A DNA stretch of 64,000 nucleotides. It comes from Xanthostigma xanthostigma. Taxonomy: Eukaryota; Arthropoda; Insecta; Raphidioptera; Raphidiidae. Shown here one piece after another: positions 55,776 to 64,000 of the stretch (the stretch's first letter is position 1; each line of letters starts with the position of its first letter). Where the stretch lies: positions 29,866,501 to 29,930,500 of the forward strand of contig OY754470.1 of NCBI GenBank assembly GCA_963575645.1, in the 5' to 3' direction. A model generated the notes under the pieces. It did no database searches, was not told the origin of the DNA, and saw only the letters and a list, made by a program, of their open reading frames with translations. The position numbers were made by a program, and so were the translations under genes.

Positions 55776-56889
55776 AATAAATATGATACAAATAACCACA
55801 TAATAATTCTACAGATATTAAAGCGAATTTTAAAGTTATTGAATCAACGAATTAATTATAATTCTAATAATAAATATATGTTTATTGCTCCTACTTACAA
55901 GGTACAGGATTTAAGCATATGCTTGGTCTTCCATCTGCCCATATGTACAAAAGACAATTTACAAAATTCACTATAAAAAATATTAATAGTAGGTACACTT
56001 TAAAACTATTACAAGGAAACCAAGATTGGATAATAAGCCAAGTTATTCTACTATCCAATAGAAGCTTATTTATAATATTAGATAAACGTTAGTATATTTC
56101 TAATAATGGTTCCTGCTCAACATATCGTCATCTTGTCGGGCAATAAAAAAATTCGACTGCGTATCAAGTCATTTAAAATATCACAGTGTGAAAATTAACG
56201 TACTATTCAACTGTAACCATATGTTTAAAAGAGACTGCAATAAAACACCAACAATGTGGGAAATCTTTTGTGATCAGGAAACATCAAATAAAGAACGTGT
56301 CAGCAGATTTATAATTAAGTAACTGCTTATTGCTTCGGGTTTTATTTGGTAAAAATTATGTAAGAGACAAAAGATTATAGTAAAGCATCCTTGGCTAACT
56401 CAAAAGTATAATGTTTATTTAATTAACCTTTTTATGCCTTTCAGTGACGAAAGTTATTAATGACGGGGTATTAATTTCTCTTTGTTAATGTTTAGTGTTA
56501 ATATTTCAAACATTCAAATTTTATTGATTTTATTGATTGCAGTTATGAGCAAATTTACAGTTAACCTTATTCAGAAAAAAGCTATTCACAACTACAAAAA
56601 TAAATTGCGCTTTAAAAAAAGGATAGGTTAGTCTTCTTTCATTGGTTTTTCCACTCATCTAAACCTTTTTAGTATATTTTAAATTTTTGAATTAGAAAAC
56701 AGTTTCTGAAGTCAGTCTGTAAATGGTACCAATCATATATATTAATACGCTAAGGTTACAGATGTTTGCCTCCCTTTTTAGAAAAAACCTCACAATTTCT
56801 CCACATAAATGATATATCATTTTACAGATAATTGCTTGCTCTACTGACATCGACAACTAAAAAAATTATTATTGCCTTTGTTTTTGTAA
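55776..56889. other. AT-rich sequence, no gene seen
   Basis: No recognised element. Confidence 0.4.
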
Positions 56890-57230
56890 ATTAATTAAAA
56901 TACAGCAACGCTGAACAACGTCTGCCATCTAACGGCTTTAATTTTGAAACAACGTCAACACTTCGATCTGTCATCTGACCTTCATATTGTAATACAACAG
57001 ACACAATACTGCATACTGCCATCTGACGGTTTTAATTTTGAAACAGCAAGCAACACTGAACAACGTCACAGCAATGCTGCATGATGCCATCTGGCTTAGC
57101 TCAACGCTTTTGCTACTTGCGCCTCTATATGACAATTTTAGTAAAATATTTCTTCGATCTATCATCTGAGCTTCATATTGTAACACAACAAAAAGAAGAA
57201 CGTTATAAGCAGTGTGCAAAATTAGAAACG
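56890..57230. repeat. Degenerate direct repeats
   Basis: GCCATCTAACGGCTTTAATT (56926) recurs as GCCATCTGACGGTTTTAATT (57020). CTTCGATCTGTCATCTGACC at 56961 recurs as CTTCGATCTATCATCTGAGC at 57153, each followed by TTCATATTGTAAYACAACA. The order suggests an old tandem duplication of about 190 bp with rearrangement. A 91-codon frame here is a by-product. Confidence 0.65.
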
Positions 57231-58549
57231 AATTGAATACCTGCAATCATATTTAAAAAATAATTTTGTAAAGTGATAATTATTATACTTATTTAGTGCG
57301 AATAATTCGCACAGGTCACACTAGTTTTCATTTATTACAGAAAAAAAAACTGCAAGAAATTCCAGAATTCTACAAGTTTAATGTTTTATGTGTCACCTTC
57401 AAAATGAAATGTAAATTGTTCTTACAATTTGTTTATAAACTATTTCATATTTTAATGGCATAAGACGTTAAGTGATAGCTCAGGTAGCGGTTTCTTTCAG
57501 ACACAAAGGGTTTTCAACAACTTAATAAATTAATAATACAGGTCCTTTAAACGTCACGCAGTTTAATACCTCAAGAGAATAATACCATTAAATAGTTTTT
57601 AATAAATTAATATAACAATTAAAAACATTCATAGAGATAATTTAAAAGAGTTTGAGTTCAGCAAGTCACGCACTTTTTGTGACTTATTGAGCTCATCATT
57701 GACTGTTGTCGTTTGCGCTGTGAATGCAGGTGGAGCAATAACATACATTTACGCAGCAAAATTATATAATAGACCCATTAAAATCACTTTGAAACAAAAT
57801 AATGACAGATTAACATTAACCTAACAGAGAAAGTTCTTAACTTGACTCTCATCTGTTAACAAGCATAATAAATATCCACAAGGCAAAGAAGTTTATGTCG
57901 TATTTTTATTGTTTATATTTTAATATTCACAGTTTGTCAGTTAAGTTTGATTTTTTAGAATAACACTACATACATAGGTACATACATCATTGAAGTCACT
58001 TTTTAGGGGTTGAAAAATGTTTCAGGACCCAAAAATATCAGAAACATTCTCAGAACCGTTTCAAAATTGAAATTTACCCTATATTTCTAAATGCTGTTAA
58101 AATTTTAATACAATTAGCCCGACAGGACCGGATTTACACATTTGATGTAAACAGTAGTTTGTTATTATGTCTATACTTATTGAAAAGTGAAGGGTGTAGG
58201 TGCAAATGCTGGATTGACAATAATATTGAAATTAAAAAAAAAAATATTATTTTAAGGGATGTATAAAGAGGTTAAAATTTTTATTTAGAATAGATGATAA
58301 TTTAACTGCCGTGATAGTGGAATAACACTGGGTGTTTCTTCGAAGAGTATTCCCGCTTGTAATTGTAATTACAATGAATTCAGATGGACTACTGTGATGT
58401 ATTGTACCGCGTGGCTATATCTGATAGCCTAGTTGTCGTACCGTGTTTTATGCGAGACTTCTCACGGCAGCGGACGCGTGTTTTGTATTAGAACTGCTAC
58501 TGTGTACGTGCGTAGCATGTTGTTGCTGTTTAAAAACCCTTTTTTTGTG
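57231..58549. other. AT-rich sequence; one hairpin at 57650-57702
   Basis: GAGTTCAGCAAGTCAC pairs with GTGACTTATTGAGCTC with three mismatches around a 9-base loop. Otherwise nothing recognised. Confidence 0.4.
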
Positions 58550-58733
58550 ATATAACTATAACTTTACGGTTTTAGGATTTTTCCATTTACTTGTGCTATA
58601 AGACATTACTTCTTGCCAAATTTCATGATTCTAGGTCAACGGGAAGTGTCCTAATGGCTTTGATTTCCAAGAGTCTTGACGGACAACAAAGTGATCCTAT
58701 AAGGGTTCCTTTTTAGGTAAGAAACCCTAAAAA
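58550..58733 (+). mobile_element. GGTTCCG-type repeat, 3' end
   Basis: TGATTCTAGGTCAACGGGAA, later CAACAAAGTGATCCTATAAG, GGTTCCTTTTTAGG and GAAACCCTAAAAA: the 3' end of a repeat abundant in Lepidoptera and found in other insects. Related at its end to 36943-38040 and 61111-61910. Confidence 0.6.
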
Positions 58734-59568
58734 GATGTGGATCTGCATTATATTATGCTAAAACAAATCTGACGTAAGCCATTTTACTTCGTGACCACAA
58801 AATTAACTATGCATGCAAGAGGATGTGATGTAACTGATGCTGTTGTTATAAATGCAGACAAAACATAACAGTGAAATAATTTATTACACGAGATTCACGT
58901 TGACTCTGTTTTTTTTTTTAAATTAGATAGAAAGTTCACGGTCACTAAGTGGACTGACCAGTGGACCTAACATGTCTTTTATATTTATTTTTGATGCATC
59001 TGAATTTGTCTGATTAGTGATTATTACCTTCAACATTCTAGTTTTAAGGTCAGAAGGTTGCGTGTTTTATGTTTTTTTTTCTTTTTACTAATGAATAACT
59101 AATCCTCTGTCCTTCGTGAGAAATCTGTGTATATTTTGACAATTTTTCAATTATCAATGATATCTTGTAAAATACCCATAATTACAAGATTTTTATTGAA
59201 TTTGAAAAACGCTTAAAACAAAATCTTAAGGTCGTCAACTACTTTTGTTCTTTATTGTTTTCTAATAAATGTGTATATTGATACATGTACACGAACAATA
59301 AATAAAAACCATGTAAATAATTGAATTATCGGTCCTTTCACGCGTTATCTATCATCTCTTAATCGTTTACACAAATAAGTAAACACGTTGTGCTCAGTGT
59401 GCTACTTTTTATTTTTGCGCGAAATGTAACTGACCTTCCATAATATTGGATTGTTATGCATACGATCTGTATCAACAACTGCATTTAACTAGATATTTAG
59501 TTTACTCTTTTCTGAATCTGCTTTGATATGTTACTAGCAATCTTTCTTTGAAGTCGGTTTAATTTTCA
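58734..59568. other. AT-rich sequence, no gene seen
   Basis: No recognised element. Confidence 0.4.
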
Positions 59569-59970
59569 TTTTAGTAAAAAAAGAGGGGCTCGGTTTTTTG
59601 CTTATATCTCAAAAACTATTGCAGATATCTGAAATCACGATAAAGATTCTGAAAGACCAGAAAATTTCCTACATAAACAGAACTCTACCACAAATATTTG
59701 TAATTTTAATTTAGAGGTGAAAATAAAGCTATAATTTTTTTTCTTGAACTAAATAAACCCGAAAATAATGTAAAAAATAGAAAACAACATTTTTAGCCCT
59801 ATTTTCACCTCTAAATTAAAATTAGAAATATTGGTGGTAGATTTCTGCAAGATAGGACTTTTATGTAGGAAATTTCCTGCTCTTTCAGAATCTTTTTTAT
59901 AATTTCAGATATCTGCAGTAGTTTTTGAGATATTCGCAAAAAAACCAAACCCCTCTTTTTTTTACTAAAA
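59569..59970. mobile_element. Fold-back element (TTTTAGTAAAAAAAG ends)
   Basis: Arms of about 180 bp: TTTTAGTAAAAAAAGAGGGG at the left and its inverse at the right, with GCAGATATCTGAAATCA, TTCCTACATAAA and TTAATTTAGAGGTGAAAATA shared further in. No coding sequence. Confidence 0.8.
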
Positions 59971-60513
59971 TGTTTGTAACTTTTGCAATTTTTTCGTCCC
60001 CCACTTCAATTTTTTCAAAAAGTTTCAAGATGTCATTCCGAATCGAATGACACAATGATCATAATTCATAATTTTTGGTGAAAGGGCACTGAAATTTATC
60101 AAAAAAGAACATGTGAACTAGACTTCGAATTTGGTTTCGAGAGAATATTTGAAGATGCAACGAAATTATCGCAAGAACATTTTCTGCAAAACCCAACAAA
60201 TCATGAGAAGAGAGATATGTTAGGTAGGTATTTAGGTACTTACAAAAGAATGATACGATTTTTAAAGTTTTACTCAATAATAATTAGTTCAAAAGTATGT
60301 TAAAAAAACACATAAAGGTGGTCTAAAACATGAAATATTTTGATAACCATTCATGCATAGAAACGATAATTACAGCTACTATAAAGTACCGGATTCATAA
60401 TACTAAGTGTTCGATTTACTGTTGCGTTCAGTTGATACCAAATATGTAAATGGCTTAAGTTCAAAAATTAAAAAAAAAATTGTATCACGCAGCACATCGA
60501 AGAAATAGCGAAT
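59971..60513. other. AT-rich sequence, no gene seen
   Basis: A 72-codon minus-strand frame (60277-60059) is not recognised. Confidence 0.4.
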
Positions 60514-60704
60514 TCACTCGACAATTATCCAAGTGTGTAGGCTTTCACGGCCGGTGTTGATCCAAATCTTCTTGGTTTCCGGGCTTGTATGCCGTGGTCC
60601 ATTGGTATTTTTTAATGTCTACCGCAGTTATAGACAAAACATCAGGTAAAAATACCACGGCATACAAGTCCGGAAACCAAAAAGATTTGGATCACTCGAC
60701 AATT
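60514..60704. mobile_element. Minimal PLE fold-back with 13-bp TSD
   Basis: Exact duplication TCACTCGACAATT (60514-60526 and 60692-60704). The 165-bp insert is a reduced version of the Penelope element at 37137-37820: arms CTTGTATGCCGTGGTCCATT and inverse, around one stem GTCTA/TAGAC (60613-60640). GAAAC has become AAAAC. Confidence 0.88.
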
Positions 60705-61110
60705 GATGTTTATCAGGAATTTTATAAAATCTTAAGCGTAGTTGTGTTATTGGCAGCTGTCTATTAACATGGCGGCCGCTTGCGCAGCTTATATGCGCAA
60801 ATCAGGTTTTATACTTCAGTTTCTTTAAACTAATAAATAATATTAAAATATTGTATATTTGATTTTGTCATGCCCACTGTGTAGAGATATGTTTATATAC
60901 GCCTATTGTTTTGATTCTACTTTAACGAATCTTGAACTTTTTTCGTAAACTTTAAGCACAGAAATCGATATAACTTTACCAATAGATCCATTTCTCTTGA
61001 CATCTAATCCCACGACAACTATAAATAATACCACGGTTTTATTTTGTTCACACCTTACTCGCTATCAACTGTGTACAGTCCCTTCCAATAGCGGTGAATA
61101 TAAAAAAAAC
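60705..61110. other. AT-rich sequence, no gene seen
   Basis: No recognised element. Confidence 0.4.
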
Positions 61111-61910
61111 CGTTCAAGTGCGAGCCGAACTCGCGTGGAGAGGGTTCCATATCATTCCGTTTTCCCTGATAACTTAACGACTTGGGATTTTCGTTTAGGT
61201 TATCCTGTAAAGTATGAGTGAAGTCCTATAATCCCTAATTTTTTCAAAATTTTAGGCTTACTAGGTTCGTGTATTTTCTTCAATATTTTTTAAACTATGC
61301 ATTTTAAAATTAAAAAGTATAAACCGAGCGAGGTGGCGTAGTGGTGAGAGCACTAGACTCGCATTCGGAGGGTATTGGGTTCGAATCCCGGCGGAGGCAG
61401 ATGTGGCTGGAACTTTTTCCTGCTGCCTCTCGCCGAGAACCGATAATTCCTGTACCGGCCATCTTGTTGAGGTTTTCCATGGTTTCCCTCAATGATGCCA
61501 GATAAATATCGAGACTGTTTCTTATTCAAGGCCATGGCCGATTATCTGTCAAACTCCTATGCTCAAAATTTGCCTACCTTATCCTAAATTTCTAAAATTC
61601 CTTCATTCGTCCAATGCTGTTAGTATAATATATTATTTGTAATTCTCATAACGAGCCCTTTCATTTGATATGTCGCAAGATTCACTAGAAATGTTTTTCT
61701 AAGTTGCCACCGAAAGTTAACTCCCAAAATCGGTATTTATTTGTTTACACTACACGTCCGTGACTGGGTAATCTGACTCTATATGTGTACCAACTTTTTC
61801 GTCCAATAGATTCTCAGAAGATATAAGCTGTGACAAACGAACAGACAGACAGATACGAGAGTGTTCCTAGAAGGGTTTCGTTTTTTCGTTAAATGTACGA
61901 AACCCGAAAA
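61111..61910 (+). mobile_element. GGTTCCG-type repeat, split by a SINE
   Basis: Starts CAAGTGCGAGCCGAACTCGC, has GATTTTCGTTTAGG and AAACTATGCAT like the 36943 copy, resumes after the SINE with CGAGCCCTTTCATTTGATAT, and ends AGAAGGGTTTCGTTTTTTCG, then GTACGAAACCCGAAAAA. The CCTTTCATTTGATA motif is also present in every unit of the 120-bp satellite. Confidence 0.65.
61316..61628 (+). mobile_element. tRNA-derived SINE with conserved central domain
   Basis: The head (61323-61400) has GGTGGCGTAGTGGTGAGAGC (A box) and GGGTTCGAATCCCGGC (B box). The body has GTTTTCCATGGTTTCCCTC, then ATGCCAGATAAATATCGAG and AAGGCCATGGCCG, a central block seen in many insect SINEs. Flanks AGTATAA at 61316-61322 and 61622-61628 may be a short TSD. 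RNA polymerase III would start at the head. Confidence 0.8.
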
Positions 61911-62687
61911 ATATAGCTGTGTCTTTGCAACATAGACGCAAAGGCATTTCGAAAGAAAAGTATTTAATCATCTAACATTTTAGGAAAGTTCGCTGCAAAT
62001 ATCGATACAAAGTCGTTGTTTGCATAGCAAAAAAAAATTGAAAAAGTGATTTGGTGCATAACAGAAAAAAAACAAAATGAGTGTCAGTATATTTAATAAC
62101 CTTCCGAAATATTTCTCAAAGTCGTCCTGTAATATAGAAATAATAATGATAATACATAAACGTATGTAGTCATTAAATTAGCATGCATCTAGCAGTCGTG
62201 TACGCGATATAAAATGAAAGGTTTTAATGAAGCCTAACGATTTTTAAACATCTAATTATGGTACGCAGCGGGCATCTTCTTTTTGTTTATCTTAACACGC
62301 GACCCACTTGACACATTACTGCGTTACCGACTGTCGTTAATTATTAGTACTATAAGTGAAATGCTACTTTGCTCTTATGAATGATAACGTGATCATTTGA
62401 TTGTTTGCGCTACACCAGGTAATTTAATTGTGATGTAATATTCATAAAATACCTGATTATTACTAGAATAATAATTGTTACGTGTGCATTTAATTTTCAT
62501 TTCGTGTATAGATTTAACTGTTAGTTTATATTTTTCTTCACTTTCAATTTGGACATACAAATTGCATTACTTCAAAGAATGTCTTTTCCCAATTACTCAA
62601 ATATAATGCGTAGAGATGATGATTTCAGTTTTAATATAGGTATAGCCTAAAAACAAACTACCTGCGCTGTTCCTGTTATTAATATAC
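61911..62687. other. AT-rich sequence, no gene seen
   Basis: No recognised element. Confidence 0.4.
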
Positions 62688-62845
62688 TTCCGGTGCGTCC
62701 CGGTTTCACCCGGGTAGATGAGTACGCACATTCATCTTAGTTTACCGAGACGAATGCTGTGTACAAATTTCATGATGATCAGAGTTATCGTTCAAAAGTT
62801 TTTGTCAGACGGACAAATTTTGAGTTTTATATAATAATAATCTGC
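62688..62845 (-). mobile_element. Helitron-like or related insect repeat
   Basis: The minus strand reads ATTATTATATAAAACTC, TTTGTCCGTCTGAC, AACTCTGATCATCATGAAAT, TACCCGGGTGAAACCGGGAC, then GCACCGGAAG. A GC-rich inverted stretch (CCCGGGT) near the 3' side fits the Helitron-like repeats, though the CTAG end is missing. Confidence 0.45.
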
Positions 62846-62919
62846 CTTATAATCCTTTCTTTCACTAAAAATGTTACTAGTTTTGGCGTTAAATGATCCA
62901 TGGTAATTATAATTGTGTA

Positions 62920-63205
62920 AATCTTACCATTCCAACACCACATGTGAGGAATGGTTCTAATTTAGGTCAAAATTTTCTTTTCAAATTTTTTTCATTTTGA
63001 GCTTCCTCGAATCTAAAAAACCCATTTTTGTGCGTCTGTTATTCTGTTTGTGAATACGACACAGGTCAAACGAATGAGCGGATTTTAATCAAATTTTGGG
63101 ATTATGTTTGATATACAAATAGGAAAAGCTCTATTGTTTTTGGGGAAAATTCAAAATTGGTGCATGCGTAGAAGAGTGATATATCGTCGTTGGTTCTGTA
63201 ATAGC
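62920..63205 (+). mobile_element. Relative of the satellite-bearing element
   Basis: ACCATTCCAACACC (62927), then AACGAATGAGCGGATTTTAA, TTTGGGATTATGTTTGATAT, TTTTTGGGGAAAATTC and GCATGCGTAGAAGAG follow the same order as 5042-5150 and the inverse of 23720-24010. No satellite units. Confidence 0.6.
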
Positions 63206-63571
63206 TCTTACGTGCATAGTTGGCAGATTTTACGTTTTTTAAATGAAAAGATTCAGGAAACGGAGCTCTATACACTAGTAATACCTCCAAATTAATTTTA
63301 CAGTAACCAACAAGGGGAAGTAATTCTTATGTGAAAAGTTGTATCAAATAATTCGTCCCATGTGCCAATAAATCCGAAATTAACGTTAAATATTTTTTAA
63401 GAAAATACTTCGTCTTAATTAAACACGTATAGTGAAGATAAGTATGAATTAGTAATATACCTCTGAAATTGCTAGTTCTTACCATCCATTGCTGAAATAA
63501 CCACTTTTTGACCTTTCCTGCACATTTTACTTTTTACACATAAGAGGTATTACAGAACCAACGACGATATG
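63181..63571. mobile_element. Fold-back segment (TCGTCGTTGGTTCTG arms)
   Basis: ATATCGTCGTTGGTTCTGTA followed by ATAGCTCTTACGTG at about 63180 returns inverted at 63537-63571 with three mismatches. The loop is about 320 bp and unassigned. Confidence 0.6.
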
Positions 63572-63741
63572 CTAAAAAGTTGTTTTTTTACACTAGGTAG
63601 AATAAAATGAACTGAGCAGTAATAATCTAGTTCACCCTCTTTGCAGAAAAGCAACTATAATATGAGACCCAATGAGCACATAAATCTTCTAATTTGCACT
63701 GATTTTTCACTCGGCACTTACTGATCTTCAGCAAGTGTTTG

Positions 63742-63840
63742 CTGAAGATGAGAGCATAGCTCCCGAAATGTACATCCGCTAATAAAACTATTGTGGTAGG
63801 AAGTAACTATTCTTTATTTTTTTAATTATGATCACTTTGT
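63742..63840 (+). mobile_element. PLE-type fragment with intact core, GAAAT variant
   Basis: CTGAAGA, T, stem GAGAGC/GCTCCC (one mismatch), GAAATGTACATCCGC (63742-63775), followed by TAATAAAACTATTGTGGTAG. The segment after the core matches the minus strand at 34190-34281. A small hairpin TTCAGCAAGTGTTTGCTGAA overlaps the start (63727-63747). Confidence 0.5.
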
Positions 63841-64000
63841 ATATATTTTTTTTGATACATAATAAGAGCTGGTTATTTTATTTTAAATATTAATGACGTT
63901 AAAATTTTCATTTTAGATATCATATTAAGATTAAAATCTAAAACTATACCTTTTTAATTTTACGTAAAAGCATACAATATTTATTTGTCTCATAGACATA

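Noticed and set aside
56971..57246. 91-codon minus-strand frame
   Set aside because: Explained by the degenerate direct repeats at 56890-57230; no domain recognised.

Overview
The window reads as non-coding, strongly AT-rich DNA from an arthropod, most likely an insect. I found no exon of a conserved host gene, no rRNA and no bacterial-style gene. The arthropod call rests on the mobile-element mix: a CR1/Jockey-type LINE, Penelope-like elements (PLEs), Harbinger, hAT, pogo/Tc1-like elements, repeats with Helitron-type CTAG ends, and tRNA-derived SINEs. The insect order cannot be fixed from the sequence alone.

Layout. 1-4.3 kb: a short LINE tail, a palindromic TA-flanked MITE and a hAT element with a clean 8-bp duplication. 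4.26-9.05 kb: a second copy of that MITE, split by a ~4 kb insertion that carries about 18.5 tandem copies of a 120-bp satellite. 9-13.2 kb: TIR elements, microsatellites and an ISL2EU/IS4EU-like MITE. 13.2-17.1 kb: a nearly full-length non-LTR retrotransposon (ORF1, and an endonuclease/reverse-transcriptase ORF2 broken by two single-base frameshifts), the only substantial coding sequence. 17.4-19.7 kb: two apparently identical 1.12-kb copies of a Harbinger deletion derivative in tandem. 20.5-21.7 kb: a hAT element carrying a fold-back PLE derivative. 22-31 kb: more PLE fold-backs, Helitron-like repeats, a Tc1-like MITE, a 550-bp hairpin and a tRNA-derived SINE. 31.5-32.6 kb: a tandemly doubled 528-bp palindromic element. 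33-43 kb: pogo-type MITEs, a LINE 3' fragment, a Penelope GIY-YIG fragment, a pogo-like transposase fragment, and four more fold-backs. 44-52 kb: palindromes, a Helitron-like element with a 155-bp minisatellite, and a second SINE. 52-64 kb: an inverted-repeat element with a hAT inside, long palindromes, a SINE inside a GGTTCCG-type repeat, and more PLE-type fragments.

Most notable pattern. At least nine small elements have a target-site duplication of about 10-15 bp. All but the most reduced one are fold-backs or close to it. Most carry a motif of the form CTGANGA, one base, a stem, then GAAA(C/T). This resembles the catalytic core of a hammerhead ribozyme, which is known from Penelope-like retroelements. 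One of these elements also encodes a recognisable Penelope GIY-YIG endonuclease C-terminus, which ties the set to PLEs. The second notable locus is the 120-bp satellite. It lies inside an older element, each unit is divisible by three, and most units hold a perfect CRE palindrome plus two YY1/Pho-like ATGGCG boxes.

The features do not form a pathway. They are a layered record of insertions: satellite inside a Helentron-like element inside a MITE; PLE inside hAT, inside Helitron-like and inside GGTTCCG-type repeats; SINE inside a GGTTCCG-type repeat; hAT inside a TIR element.
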